A DNA stretch of 64,000 bases from Cognatundibacterium curvum (GCF_014284235.1 NZ_JACOGD010000001.1:186001-250000), one strand, 5' to 3'. Positions 10,280 to 19,914 are shown, counted from the stretch's first letter. Made by a program: numbers and translations. Notes: generated by a model not told the origin, from the letters alone.

Positions 10280-11338
10280 ATGACCACCAAAAGCATTCGG
10301 CTGGGAGAATTGGTCGATCGCTTCGGTGGTCAATTGATAGGCTCTCCTGATTTGAGCGTGACTGGTATTGCTCCTTTGAGTGATGCCGATGCCAGTCAGC
10401 TCACATTTCTCTCCAATTCAAAATTAAAACAGCAGGCGGCCAGCACGAAAGCGGCTGCGCTGATCGTGACTGAAGCTGACTATGAACATGTTCGCAGCAG
10501 TTATCAGGGCGCCTGCATCGTGTTTGCCAATCCCTACGTTTATTTTGCGCGTACTGCACAGTTGTTTGCGGAGCTCAATAAGATCCCTGCTGTGACTGGC
10601 ATACATCCGACAGCCTGGGTCAGCCCGGCGGCGGTAGTCCACGAGACTGCCAGCATCGGTCCGCATGTGAGCATAGAAGCAGAAGCTGTGATTGGTGAAC
10701 ACGCAGTGCTGGAAGCCGGTGTGGTGATAGGTCGTGGTGTGGAAATCGGCGCGCACACGCTGATACATGCCAATGCAACGGTGTACGACTATTGCGTCAT
10801 CGGCACGCAAGGCATCATCCATTCGGGCGCGGTAATCGGTGCCGATGGATTTGGTTTTGCCAATGAAAAAGGGCGCTGGATTAAGATACCGCAAACCGGT
10901 CGCGTGGTGATCGGTAACGACGTGGAAATCGGTGCTAACACCAGCATAGACCGTGGGGCTTTGGCTGATACTATCATTGAAGATGGTGTGAAGCTGGATA
11001 ATCAGATTCAAATTGGACATAACTGCCATATAGGAGCGCATACAGCGATGGCAGGATGTGTCGGCGTTGCCGGTAGTGCAAAAATCGGCAAACACTGTAC
11101 ATTTGGCGGCGCAGCGATGGTGCTTGGGCATCTGACCATCGTCGACAATGTACATATTTCGTCCGGTAGTATGGTTTCGCGCTCGATCTTGGAGCCGGGG
11201 CAATACACTGGTTTTTACCCTTTAGCGAAAAATGCGGATTGGGAAAAGAGTGCGGTCATCGTGCGTAATCTTCCTTCCATGCGTGAAAAAGTTCGCGAAT
11301 TAGAAAAAACAATTAAAGTTTTAGCAGACAAATCATGA
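10280..11338 (+). CDS. lpxD: UDP-3-O-(3-hydroxyacyl)glucosamine N-acyltransferase
   Basis: A 352-residue LpxD, the third step of lipid A synthesis, transferring a second hydroxyacyl chain from acyl carrier protein. It has an N-terminal uridine-binding domain (to about residue 100), then a left-handed beta helix of hexapeptide repeats and a helical tail. The [15 protein letters not shown] segment and the QIGHNCHIG segment with the catalytic histidine are clear. It starts two bases after skp and overlaps fabZ by four bases (ATGA). Confidence 0.97.
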   Translation: MTTKSIRLGELVDRFGGQLIGSPDLSVTGIAPLSDADASQLTFLSNSKLKQQAASTKAAALIVTEADYEHVRSSYQGACIVFANPYVYFARTAQLFAELNKIPAVTGIHPTAWVSPAAVVHETASIGPHVSIEAEAVIGEHAVLEAGVVIGRGVEIGAHTLIHANATVYDYCVIGTQGIIHSGAVIGADGFGFANEKGRWIKIPQTGRVVIGNDVEIGANTSIDRGALADTIIEDGVKLDNQIQIGHNCHIGAHTAMAGCVGVAGSAKIGKHCTFGGAAMVLGHLTIVDNVHISSGSMVSRSILEPGQYTGFYPLAKNADWEKSAVIVRNLPSMREKVRELEKTIKVLADKS

Positions 11339-11796
11339 ATTCTCTCGACATTAACCAGATCAAAGAATATTTACCTCACCGCTACCCGATGTTACTGGTA
11401 GATCGCGTATTGGATTGGGAAAGCGGTAAGCGTATCACTGCGATTAAAAATGTCACGGCGAATGAAGAATTTTTTAACGGGCATTTCCCGAACAAGCCTG
11501 TCATGCCTGGCGTGCTGATGATAGAGGCGATGGCGCAAACCGCCGCGATATTGTCCTTCCTGACCATGGGTAAAAAACCGGATGAAAAAACCCTGGTGTA
11601 TTTCCTGGGTATTGATGGTGCGCGTTTTAAACGTCCGGTTGAACCTGGCGATCAGTTAAAAATGGAAGTGGAAATCACCAAAGTGGCACGCGGTATCTGG
11701 AAATATCAGGCCCGCGCAACGGTAGATGGTCAGTTGGCAGTAGAAGGCGAACTGATGTGCACCATGCGTTCCACCGACGACTCAGCGGAGAAGTAA
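11335..11796 (+). CDS. fabZ: 3-hydroxyacyl-ACP dehydratase FabZ
   Basis: A 153-residue hot-dog-fold dehydratase of fatty acid elongation, which competes with LpxA for hydroxyacyl-ACP. [11 protein letters not shown] (about residues 16-26) and [19 protein letters not shown] carry the catalytic histidine and glutamate. It overlaps lpxD by four bases and lpxA by one base, so the three genes are translationally coupled. Confidence 0.97.
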   Translation: MNSLDINQIKEYLPHRYPMLLVDRVLDWESGKRITAIKNVTANEEFFNGHFPNKPVMPGVLMIEAMAQTAAILSFLTMGKKPDEKTLVYFLGIDGARFKRPVEPGDQLKMEVEITKVARGIWKYQARATVDGQLAVEGELMCTMRSTDDSAEK

Positions 11797-12584
11797 TGTC
11801 TATTCATCCCACAGCACTGATTGATCCGAACGCCCAGCTCGACAGTACTGTAGAGGTGGGGCCGTATTCCATCATAGGTCCGCATGTCAAGATTGGTGCC
11901 AGAACCAAGATAGGCCCGCATGTCGTGATCGATGGGCATACCACCATAGGCAGTGATAATCACTTCCATGCGTATTCATCCATTGGTGGTCCACCGCAGG
12001 ATAAAAAGTATGGCGGTGAAGTCACTTATCTGGAAATCGGTGACCGTAATCTGATCCGTGAATTCTGTACCTTCAATTGCGGTACAGTTCAGGACAAAGG
12101 AATTACCCGTATCGGCAGTGATAACTGGTTCCTCGCTTATGTGCATATTGCGCATGATTGCGTGGTCGGAAATCACACCATATTTTCCAATAATGCTGCA
12201 TTGGCGGGTCATGTGCATGTCGGTGACTGGGTGATTATGAGCGGCTTTTCAGCGGTTCATCAGTTCTGTCAGATTGGTGCCCATGCTTTTGTCGGCATGA
12301 ATACCAGCCTGACGCAGGACGTGCCACCGTTCGTGTTGTTATCGGGTAATCCGGCGCAGGCACACGGTGTCAATCTGGAAGGCTTGAAACGCCGTGGCTA
12401 CACACGCGAGCAATTGAATGCGATCCGCCATGCATACAAGCTGATTTACAAATCCGGTTTGACGCTGGACGAAGCCAAGCAAAGTCTGGATGCCTATGTG
12501 GCTGAACTGAGTGCAGAGGCGCAGCTGCCTGTACAGCAAATGCGCAGCTTCCTCGATGTGTCCACGCGCGGCATCGTGCGCTGA
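11796..12584 (+). CDS. lpxA: UDP-N-acetylglucosamine acyltransferase
   Basis: A 262-residue LpxA, first enzyme of lipid A synthesis. It starts [11 protein letters not shown] and consists of hexapeptide repeats of the left-handed beta helix followed by a helical C-terminal domain (GLKRRGYTREQLNAIR). The catalytic histidine is in YVHIAHDCVVGNH. The ATG at 11796 overlaps the fabZ stop codon; an upstream in-frame ATG inside fabZ is rejected because it adds a non-family extension. Confidence 0.97.
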   Translation: MSIHPTALIDPNAQLDSTVEVGPYSIIGPHVKIGARTKIGPHVVIDGHTTIGSDNHFHAYSSIGGPPQDKKYGGEVTYLEIGDRNLIREFCTFNCGTVQDKGITRIGSDNWFLAYVHIAHDCVVGNHTIFSNNAALAGHVHVGDWVIMSGFSAVHQFCQIGAHAFVGMNTSLTQDVPPFVLLSGNPAQAHGVNLEGLKRRGYTREQLNAIRHAYKLIYKSGLTLDEAKQSLDAYVAELSAEAQLPVQQMRSFLDVSTRGIVR

Positions 12585-12598
12585 AACAGGATAGTGTT

Positions 12599-13750
12599 GT
12601 GACTCGTCCTATCATTTCTATGGTCGCCGGTGAGACTTCCGGCGATATGCTGGCGGCCCGCATGTTGTCCGGTTTGCGCCCCAGATTGCCTGATTCGCTG
12701 ATGCATGGCATAGGCGGCCCACGGATGGCGGAACATGGCTTTGTCAATGACTGGCCTATGGATAAGCTGTCGGTACGCGGTTTGTTTGAAGTGCTTGCGC
12801 ATTACCGCGAAATCAGCGGCATTCGCAAACAATTGAAACAGCGCTTGCTGGATGAGCGGCCAGATGTATTTATCGGGGTCGATGCGCCAGACTTCAATCT
12901 GGATCTGGAAATTCAGCTCAAGCAGGCTGGTATCCCGACCATGCATTACATCAGCCCTTCCATCTGGGCCTGGCGTGCTGGCCGCATCAAAAAAATCGCG
13001 GAAGCCGTTTCACACATGCTGGTGGTCTTCCCGTTTGAAGAGCAGGTTTATCAGCAAGCCGGTATCCCTGTGACTTATGTTGGCCATCCGCTGGCACAAG
13101 TCATCCCTGTTGATATCGACACTGCGGCTGCTCGGGATGAACTGGGGCTGGACCCGCGCTTCAAAGTGGTCGCGATTTTACCAGGCAGCCGTATTTCAGA
13201 AATTAAATACAATACTGAAGCCTTTATCCGTGCCGCTAAAATTCTGACCGACCGCGATCCGAATTTGCAGATCGTGGTGCCGATGGCAGGTAATAAGCAA
13301 AGAGCGTATTACATCAAGCTGGTGGTGGCCGCAGGTCTGGAAGGCGTGCCGGTTTTGCTGGTGGATGGACGTTCGCACACCGTGATGGCTGCAGCGGATG
13401 CAGTGCTGGTCGCATCGGGAACCGCCTCGCTGGAAGTAGCTTTGTACAAAAAGCCTATGGTGATTGCCTATAAGATGATGGAAGCTTCCTGGCAGATTTT
13501 GCGTCATATGGGCTATCAACCCTGGATAGGTTTGCCGAATATTCTGGAAAAAGAATTTGTGGTACCGGAATTCCTGCAATCTGCGGCTACACCACAGGCA
13601 TTGGCAGAGGCGATCTGGCAGCAATTGAATGACGATGCCTTGCAGCAGCGCCTCAAACAACGCTTCACGGATATGCATCACAGTCTGTTGCGCGATACCG
13701 CCAATCTCTCAGCGCAGGCAGTGCAGGATGTGATTCAGGCACACAAATAA
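12599..13750 (+). CDS. lpxB: Lipid-A-disaccharide synthase
   Basis: A 383-residue LpxB, a GT19-family glycosyltransferase that joins UDP-diacylglucosamine and lipid X into the lipid A disaccharide at the inner membrane face. MVAGETSGDMLAARML near the N-terminus, the GHPLAQVIP segment and the LPGSRISEI motif are typical. The start is GTG 12599, with CAGGA upstream. It is the last gene of the chain; rnhB, usual as the next gene in related genomes, is not here. A terminator follows. Confidence 0.97.
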   Translation: MTRPIISMVAGETSGDMLAARMLSGLRPRLPDSLMHGIGGPRMAEHGFVNDWPMDKLSVRGLFEVLAHYREISGIRKQLKQRLLDERPDVFIGVDAPDFNLDLEIQLKQAGIPTMHYISPSIWAWRAGRIKKIAEAVSHMLVVFPFEEQVYQQAGIPVTYVGHPLAQVIPVDIDTAAARDELGLDPRFKVVAILPGSRISEIKYNTEAFIRAAKILTDRDPNLQIVVPMAGNKQRAYYIKLVVAAGLEGVPVLLVDGRSHTVMAAADAVLVASGTASLEVALYKKPMVIAYKMMEASWQILRHMGYQPWIGLPNILEKEFVVPEFLQSAATPQALAEAIWQQLNDDALQQRLKQRFTDMHHSLLRDTANLSAQAVQDVIQAHK

Positions 13751-13784
13751 GCCACACAAATCAGCCGTACCAATCAGTCTTAAG

Positions 13785-13811
13785 ATGCCGCGCACTACGC
13801 GGCATTTTTTT
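13785..13811 (+). terminator. Rho-independent terminator after lpxB
   Basis: A perfect 8-bp stem (13785-13792 with 13798-13805), loop CACTA, is followed by a run of seven T. It closes the lpx chain. Confidence 0.9.
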
Positions 13812-13900
13812 GGGCTGCCCCCAAACAGCTACAGCGCCATCTTGTGCCTTAACGTACACTAGGGTCTGTTGACTTAAATACCGTTTTTTTTTGATTATCC

Positions 13901-14686
13901 ATGTACATCGATTCACATTGCCATATCAATTTTCCTGAGCTTGCCGCTAAACTGCCTGAGCTGATGCAGAACATGCAAAACAACGGGGTCACCCATGCCT
14001 TATGTGTGTCGGTGGATTTGCCGGACTTCCCGCAAGTATTGGCCTTGGCTGAGCAGTATCCGCATATCTACGCCTCAGTCGGTGTGCATCCGGATTATGA
14101 AGACACGCCTGAGCCCAGTGCACAGCAGTTAGTGGAGCTGGCCCAGCATCCTAAAATCATCGCCATCGGCGAAACCGGCCTTGATTACTTCCGCTTGCAA
14201 GGCGATCTGGAATGGCAGCGTGAGCGCTTCCGTCAGCATATACGCGCCTCTCGCCTGAGCCGTAAGCCGCTGATTATCCATACCAGAGCGGCGTCAGCAG
14301 ACACGATACGGATTATGCGAGAAGAGGGCGCCGGTACCGATCAGGGCGGCGTGGCAGGCGTCATGCATTGCTTTACTGAGTCGCTGGAAGTCGCGCAGGC
14401 GGCGGTGGAAATGGGCTTTTATATTTCTTTTTCCGGCATCCTTAGCTTTAAAAGCGCTAAAGACTTGCAGGCAGTCGCCAAAGCCTTGCCGCTGGATCGC
14501 ATACTGATCGAAACTGATTCGCCGTATCTGGCACCGGTACCTTTCCGTGGCAAGATGAATGAGCCAGCCTATGTCAAACACGTGGGTGAGTTTTTAGCGG
14601 ATTTGCGCGGCATTTCCGTGCTCGAGGTACAGCAAGCCACCACCGAGAATTTTTTCCGTCTGTTTCAATTTGCCAGGGAAGCTTAA
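13901..14686 (+). CDS. TatD-family hydrolase (metal-dependent DNase)
   Basis: A 261-residue TIM-barrel metal hydrolase of the TatD/YcfH family, deoxyribonucleases with 3'-5' exonuclease activity. Metal ligands are visible in DSHCHINF (residues 4-11), GETGLDYF, PLIIHTRAA, VMHCFTES and ETDSPYLAP. YcfH, TatD and YjjV cannot be told apart here; the Ser-rich HCFTES segment is common to all. The next gene starts three bases after its stop, so they are probably cotranscribed. Confidence 0.92.
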   Translation: MYIDSHCHINFPELAAKLPELMQNMQNNGVTHALCVSVDLPDFPQVLALAEQYPHIYASVGVHPDYEDTPEPSAQQLVELAQHPKIIAIGETGLDYFRLQGDLEWQRERFRQHIRASRLSRKPLIIHTRAASADTIRIMREEGAGTDQGGVAGVMHCFTESLEVAQAAVEMGFYISFSGILSFKSAKDLQAVAKALPLDRILIETDSPYLAPVPFRGKMNEPAYVKHVGEFLADLRGISVLEVQQATTENFFRLFQFAREA

Positions 14687-14689
14687 CGC

Positions 14690-15346
14690 ATGCTGACACT
14701 GCCGTCTGTACGCACACTGTGCGCTGCTGCATTGCTGACCGCTACACTGGCTGTGCAGGCGGCAGAGATCGATGATTTATTTTTTGCCGTCAGATTTAAT
14801 GATGTGGGAACCATGCAAGACTTATTTCGCAAGGGTCAGGATCTGAATGCGAAAGAGCAGCATCGTGGCGAAAGTCTGCTGATGATGGCAATCCGCGAAA
14901 AATCGCTCAAGGTGGTGGACGCACTCATCAATACGCCGGGCATACAGCTGGAAGCCCATGCCAATAACGGCGACACCGCACTGATGATGGCCAGCTATCT
15001 GGGACAGACCGAAGTCGCGCAAAAGCTGATTGCCAAAGGCGCTGAAGTCAATCAGCCTGGCTGGACGGCATTGCACTATGCTGCAGCCAGCGGTAAGACC
15101 GAGCTGGTGGCTTTGCTGTTAGAGCACCATGCGTACATCGATACCGAATCGCCCAATAAAACCACGCCCTTGATGATGGCGGTACAGTTTGGCAAAAAAG
15201 CAGTTGTTAAATTATTGCTGGAAGAGGGCGCGGATGCCAGTTTAAAAAACGCAGCTGGTCAGACTGCCCGGGATTTTGCCAAAGCCAACCGGCGTGACGA
15301 TATCCTGGAAATTTTTGCGGAATTCGCCAGTCAGCAAAAGAAATAG
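14690..15346 (+). CDS. Periplasmic ankyrin-repeat protein
   Basis: A 218-residue exported protein. A signal peptide ends near LAVQAAE (residue 24). At least four ankyrin repeats follow, with clear GDTALMMASYLGQTEVAQKL, GWTALHYAAASGKTELVALL and TTPLMMAVQFGKKAVVKLL units. Ankyrin proteins of this size downstream of tatD occur in related bacteria; the partner is not known. It starts three bases after the TatD-type gene. Confidence 0.85.
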   Translation: MLTLPSVRTLCAAALLTATLAVQAAEIDDLFFAVRFNDVGTMQDLFRKGQDLNAKEQHRGESLLMMAIREKSLKVVDALINTPGIQLEAHANNGDTALMMASYLGQTEVAQKLIAKGAEVNQPGWTALHYAAASGKTELVALLLEHHAYIDTESPNKTTPLMMAVQFGKKAVVKLLLEEGADASLKNAAGQTARDFAKANRRDDILEIFAEFASQQKK

Positions 15347-15482
15347 ACAGAAGAAACAAGCAGAAGATATAAGCAGTTCAGCACGCTGCCTGACTGCGTC
15401 CGCATATCTGCCTGCTTAGCATCACAGCCTCTGCGGGGGAGGCCGCTTTTACAATCAGCAAGCGCTATACCGGGATAGCGTC

Positions 15483-15502
15483 ATCCCTGCGCAGGCAGGG
15501 AT
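15483..15502. repeat. REP-like palindrome
   Basis: Perfect 8-bp arms (15483-15490 and 15495-15502) of the form ATCCCTGC/GCAGGGAT, inside a GTCATCCCTGC...GGGATCCAGC context. This resembles a widespread intergenic repeat in proteobacteria (GTCATTCCCGC...GGGAATCCA). Only one copy is seen in this window. The rest of 15347-15690 shows no gene. Confidence 0.45.
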
Positions 15503-15699
15503 CCAGCGTCTTTCTGTCTCGTACCATAGCCAGCATAGACAACTGTGCGATTGCTGCCATCCGCCTTCCTGTCACCGCAAATCCGACAGCGACGCTGATA
15601 CAAAAAAATACGTTCATTCCTTGCATTTTGCGTCGCAACATATTGCTTCTGTTTTTGCTCCCGTGTTACATTGCGGACTTCATCATTTCGGAGCTCATT

Positions 15700-15974
15700 C
15701 TGTGGATAGTTATAGTTGTCGCTGCTGCGACTTCACCATGGCAATGTAAGCAGTCCTAACGCTGCTACCTTGCCATCAGGCGGGTAGTGGATCTGCGCTC
15801 AGGCGCGCCTTCTCTCACCCACAATTTCAATTGATTTCACGTCGTCACGCTGACCTCTCAAGGCTGCGTTTCTCGGCGTACGTGCAAATTTGTATGGCTT
15901 CAGATACTTGATCTGAGGCCGGGGAGTACGCATGTTTTTCTACATCCTAAGCTGTCGCCTCAATGGAGGCGCCT
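15700..15974 (+). ncRNA. Structured 5' leader of the ABC transporter operon
   Basis: There is no gene between 15347 and 15974. Its second half holds ordered RNA structure. Hairpin A is 15738-15744 with 15770-15776 (7 bp), plus an inner 5-bp helix 15749-15753 with 15762-15766. Hairpin B is a 10-bp stem 15896-15905 with 15911-15920 (one G-U), enclosed by helix 15876-15881 with 15926-15931. GGGGAGTACGC follows hairpin B at 15921-15931. Hairpin C is 15956-15961 with 15966-15971 and covers the Shine-Dalgarno GGAGG (15965-15969). This layout suggests translational control such as a riboswitch. The class is not identified. Confidence 0.45.
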
Positions 15975-17708
15975 GTGTTTAATCTGTTTTCTCTGCGATC
16001 CGGATCGGATAGCGCAGCGCAACGCGGGCCCAATAAATGGGACTGGATTTTATTGCCGGTTTTTCTGGCATTGCTGGGTTTGCTGACCTTTGCTGCGCTG
16101 CAAATGAGCCGGCCATTTGCGGTCGGGGATGTGCTGCCAGTATCGCTCGATCCCTGGTATCTGCCGTATTACCTGCTGCGCACTATCTTGCGCATGTTCA
16201 CGGCGCTGACTTTTTCTCTGCTGTTCAGTCTGATTTTTGCCGCAATAGCAGCAAAATATCTGACCGCTGAAAAAGTCATGATACCGGCGCTGGATATCCT
16301 GCAATCGGTACCTATCCTGGGTTTTCAGGCGATTGCGATTGCGCCGTTCATCGCCTTCTTCCCGGGTAATTTGCTCGGTGTGGAGTGTGCAGCGATTTTC
16401 GCGATCTTCACCTCGCAAGCCTGGAATATGGCTTTCAGCCTGTATCAATCCATGCGCACCATACCGCCTGAATTACAGGAAGCCGCCAGCGTATTCCGGC
16501 TCTCGCCCTGGCAGCGTTTCTGGCGTCTGGATTTGCCATTCGCGATACCGGGTTTGTTATGGAATATGATGATGTCCATGTCTGGCGGCTGGTTCTTCCT
16601 GGTCGCAGCAGAAGCGATTTCTGTGGCTGGACAAGACATACGCTTACCCGGCATAGGTTCGTATATCGCCGTCGCGATTGATGCGCGTGATGGCACTGCT
16701 ATCGTCTGGGCCATCCTGGCGATGATGACAGGCATCCTGGTCTACGATCAGTTATTTTTCCGGCCTTTGCTGGCCTGGGCCGATAAATTCCGCTTTGAAG
16801 AAAACCCTGGTGAAATTCCTCCTGATTCCTGGGTCTTGCGCTGGATGCGTAACAGCCATTGGGTCAGGCGTCTGAGCATGGCGATGTGGCGCAGGCTGGC
16901 GGTGATGATAGGCTGGTTCCGCCTGCAGCCAGATACCGTGCCACGGCCTAAACGGCGCATCATGCAGTTGCCCTGGTTGGCCAGAGCCTTTGATATCGCG
17001 CTGGTTTGCGCCATGCTGGTCGCAACGCTGCAATTGCTGCAGTTCATACATAGTGTGGTCGGTTGGCGCGAAGTCGCCCATGTGGTCGGTTTAGGCGCAC
17101 TGACGCTGTTGCGTGTAATGCTGCTGATTGCCATTGCCTCGCTGTTCTGGGTGCCGGTCGCTATCTGGATAGGCTTGCGGCCTAAGTATTCTCAAGGGGT
17201 GCAGGCGATTGCCCAATTTCTCGCCGCATTTCCGGTCAATCTGATGTTCCCGCTGGTGGTATTGGTGATGGTGAAGCTGGATTTAACGCCGAATATCTGG
17301 CTCAGTCCGCTGATGGTATTTGGTACCCAGTGGTACATCCTGTTTAACGTGATTGCCGGTGCCGCTGCGATTCCAAATGAGTTAAGGCTGGCTGCGGATA
17401 ATCTGGGTCTCAAAGGCTGGCTCAAGTGGAAACGGGTGTATTTACCCGCTGTATTTCCCAGCTATATCACCGGTGCGATTACGGCCAGCGGCGGTTCCTG
17501 GAATGCGAGTATCGTGGCTGAATACGTGACCTGGGGCGATACCACGCTGATGGCTGATGGGCTGGGCAGCTATATCAAGCAAATGACGGAAGCGGGCGAT
17601 TTTCATCGTATTGCGCTCGGCATCGGTGTGATGTGCGTATTTGTGATGCTGCTGAATCGCTTTTTCTGGCGCAAATTATATGTGCTGGCCGATCAGCACC
17701 TGCGCTAA
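15975..17708 (+). CDS. ABC transporter permease with two fused membrane domains (NitT/TauT-like)
   Basis: A large permease with two binding-protein-dependent transport domains in one chain, about residues 60-270 and 350-570, each with five to six membrane segments. EAA-loop-like segments are ELQEAASVFRLSPWQRFWRL in the first half and ELRLAADNLGLKGWLKW in the second. This is the duplicated anion-transport permease type (COG4986-like). GTG 15975 has a perfect GGAGG five bases upstream; an ATG at 15963 lies inside the preceding hairpin and has no site. No substrate-binding protein is encoded nearby, so the substrate is unknown. Confidence 0.82.
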   Translation: MFNLFSLRSGSDSAAQRGPNKWDWILLPVFLALLGLLTFAALQMSRPFAVGDVLPVSLDPWYLPYYLLRTILRMFTALTFSLLFSLIFAAIAAKYLTAEKVMIPALDILQSVPILGFQAIAIAPFIAFFPGNLLGVECAAIFAIFTSQAWNMAFSLYQSMRTIPPELQEAASVFRLSPWQRFWRLDLPFAIPGLLWNMMMSMSGGWFFLVAAEAISVAGQDIRLPGIGSYIAVAIDARDGTAIVWAILAMMTGILVYDQLFFRPLLAWADKFRFEENPGEIPPDSWVLRWMRNSHWVRRLSMAMWRRLAVMIGWFRLQPDTVPRPKRRIMQLPWLARAFDIALVCAMLVATLQLLQFIHSVVGWREVAHVVGLGALTLLRVMLLIAIASLFWVPVAIWIGLRPKYSQGVQAIAQFLAAFPVNLMFPLVVLVMVKLDLTPNIWLSPLMVFGTQWYILFNVIAGAAAIPNELRLAADNLGLKGWLKWKRVYLPAVFPSYITGAITASGGSWNASIVAEYVTWGDTTLMADGLGSYIKQMTEAGDFHRIALGIGVMCVFVMLLNRFFWRKLYVLADQHLR

Positions 17709-17841
17709 AGCACAGCGACAACAGCGCATAGACCAAGCAAACTATCGCCAGCGGCAAGGCCCGGCGATGAATACCGACGAACAAATAAACATACAGACCG
17801 GCAGTGGCTGCAAGAGGCAGGCACTGCACAAGGAGTAAGTC

Positions 17842-19140
17842 ATGATGCAAAAAAATTTACTGGATTTACAGCGTGTCGCAAAATCTTTCACTGCCTCAGA
17901 CGGGCAGGCCAGAGTGATCCTGGATAAAGTCGATTTTCAGTTAAAAGAAGGTGAAATCGTCGCCTTGTTAGGGAAGTCTGGTTCCGGCAAATCCACCTTA
18001 TTGCGGATTATGGCAGGCCTGATCAGTGCCGATCATGGCGAGGTCAAATACCGCGAACGTGAAATCAATCAGCCGGTCTCCGGCATCGCAATGGTGTTTC
18101 AATCCTTCGCGTTATTCCCCTGGCTGACGGTACAACAGAATGTAGAACTGGGTCTGGAGGCGCAGGGCATGCCGCAGGCTGAACGTACCGTACGTGCCGA
18201 TGCGGTGCTGGAATTGATCGGCTTGTCCGGCTTTGGTGGTGCTTTGCCACGCGAACTGTCGGGCGGCATGAAACAGCGCGTCGGCATTGCGCGTGCGCTG
18301 GTCACCAATCCCGATATTTTGTTGATGGATGAGGCTTTCTCCGCACTCGATGTGCTGACCGGTGAGACCCTGCGCAATGATATGCTGGAATTGTGGGAGC
18401 AGAAAAAAATCCCGACCAAGGGCATCCTGATCGTCTCGCATAATATCGAAGAAGCCGTCATGATGGCCGACCGCATCGTATTGCTGACCAGCGATCCTGG
18501 CACCGTACGTTGTGAAATTCCGGTCGATCTGCCGCGTCCGCGTGATCCGGATTCGCTGGAAGTCAGGGCGCTGATCGATGAGGTCTATGGCCTGATGACC
18601 ATGCGCGCACAAAGCGACAGCCATCCTGAATCGGCAGCGCGTCATCTGGGTTACCGCTTACCGGAAACCACCATCAGCCGCATCGAAGGCATCCTCGATA
18701 TGCTGGCCGAAGCACCTTTCCTGGGTCGTGCTGATTTGCCGGAACTGGCGGAAGAAGCTGAATTGTCAGACGAGGATTTATTCCCGACTTACGAGGCGCT
18801 GAGCATGCTGGGTCTGGCCAGTCTGGAAAAAGGCGACATATTGCTGACCGCATTGGGCCAGCAATATGTACACGCAGAGCAATCGCTGAAGCAGGACATC
18901 TTTGGCCAGCAATGCCTGACCCATGTACCGCTGGTCGCCCACATCCGGCGCGAACTGGAACGTGACCCCAGCGGCAGTGTGGCTGAGCAGCCGGTATTGG
19001 ATCTGCTGCAGGAATTCCTCAAAGAGAAAGAAGCCAAACGCGTACTCGAAGTCGCCATCGAATGGGGCCGCTACGGTGAAGTCTACGAATACGACTACCA
19101 CACCGGCCGCCTGACTTTGCCGGGCAGCGCAGAGGATTAA
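17842..19140 (+). CDS. ABC transporter ATP-binding protein with AAA-associated C-terminal domain
   Basis: A 432-residue ATPase that energises the permease encoded upstream. Walker A is GKSGSGKST (about residues 47-55), the signature is LSGGMKQRVGIARAL, and Walker B is ILLMDEAFSALD. After the nitrate/sulfonate-type ATPase (to about 250) comes a helical C-terminal domain of the AAA-associated type (PF09821-like), of unknown role. GGAG precedes ATG 17842. The pair of duplicated permease plus this ATPase is a recurrent arrangement; the substrate cannot be read from sequence. Confidence 0.88.
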   Translation: MMQKNLLDLQRVAKSFTASDGQARVILDKVDFQLKEGEIVALLGKSGSGKSTLLRIMAGLISADHGEVKYREREINQPVSGIAMVFQSFALFPWLTVQQNVELGLEAQGMPQAERTVRADAVLELIGLSGFGGALPRELSGGMKQRVGIARALVTNPDILLMDEAFSALDVLTGETLRNDMLELWEQKKIPTKGILIVSHNIEEAVMMADRIVLLTSDPGTVRCEIPVDLPRPRDPDSLEVRALIDEVYGLMTMRAQSDSHPESAARHLGYRLPETTISRIEGILDMLAEAPFLGRADLPELAEEAELSDEDLFPTYEALSMLGLASLEKGDILLTALGQQYVHAEQSLKQDIFGQQCLTHVPLVAHIRRELERDPSGSVAEQPVLDLLQEFLKEKEAKRVLEVAIEWGRYGEVYEYDYHTGRLTLPGSAED

Positions 19141-19213
19141 TCTCACCAATACCAGCGTCAGGCCGCGCTTCAGTGCAATGGACTTTGCACAGAAGCCTGG
19201 CCTCAAACGGCAT

Positions 19214-19241
19214 GACAGGGCGCATCGCGATGCGCCCTGTC
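19214..19241. repeat. Perfect 28-bp palindrome after the ABC operon
   Basis: Positions 19214-19227 and 19228-19241 are exact reverse complements, centred on GCGCATCGCGATGCGC. No T run follows. Related GCGCATC-NN-GATGCGC cores occur at 19915-19930, 21838-21850 (partial) and 26708-26725. It may be a REP-type element or a bidirectional terminator. Confidence 0.6.
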
Positions 19242-19298
19242 TGAGTCCATTACTGCAGCACTGATATTTTTAATCAATATTATTGGTAGATAAAAAAT

Positions 19299-19844
19299 AT
19301 GTCGAATGTATGCAAATCGATCATCATTTTTATTTTTGTCACGTTCTATTTTGCGGCAACGTCTAATGCGCAAGTCACATCGTCAAAAATAACTAAAGTG
19401 GAAGATGCTAATTCAGTTCAAGTCACACAAAGCGTGGAGGTAGCTGAGAATTCGATCATCGTAACCATTCATTATGAAAATGTCTCGAATGAACCTATTT
19501 TGATTATGGAGGGGGTATGGGGTATTGCAGTGAGAGGAAGGCCTAAGCAGATCTATTCGTTGGCTGAGCCGGAATTCGTGGTCAAAGTCGATGGAGTACA
19601 ATTGGATTATATCGGCCCGATGGTGAAACGATACGCGTTCACGAAAGCCCTTTTTGTCATGTTTCAACCAAAGGAACAAAGTACGGTTTTTTTACAAATT
19701 GCTGATAGCTTCAGATTTTTATCCGGCAAGCATGAATACGAAATTGTGCACCACCACCTTCAATTCAATGACATCACTGATCGAATTAATGTAGTTCAAT
19801 CTGCGCCGGTCAAGTTTATCTATGATTCGAGAAAATTGAATTAA
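19299..19844 (+). CDS. Secreted protein of unknown function
   Basis: A 181-residue ORF with a signal peptide (FIFVTFYFAATSNAQ, cleavage near residue 25). The mature part is mostly beta in character (NSIIVTIHYENVSNEPILI) with no catalytic motif I recognise. Base composition is more AT-rich than the flanking ABC genes, and it sits at the edge of the accessory region, so horizontal acquisition is plausible. A periplasmic immunity or lipoprotein-like role is speculation. Start ATG 19299 has a weak ribosome binding site. Confidence 0.6.
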   Translation: MSNVCKSIIIFIFVTFYFAATSNAQVTSSKITKVEDANSVQVTQSVEVAENSIIVTIHYENVSNEPILIMEGVWGIAVRGRPKQIYSLAEPEFVVKVDGVQLDYIGPMVKRYAFTKALFVMFQPKEQSTVFLQIADSFRFLSGKHEYEIVHHHLQFNDITDRINVVQSAPVKFIYDSRKLN

Positions 19845-19914
19845 AAGATTTTTATTTGTGAACGAGGCAAGTTGCAATTTTGAGGAAAAGCGGTAAGGCA
19901 CAAGCCCTCGCAGG

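Noticed and set aside
15921-15974. yybP-ykoY (manganese) riboswitch
   Set aside because: Only the GGGGAGTA element matches; there is too little sequence before the start codon for the rest of the aptamer, so only an unclassified leader is reported.
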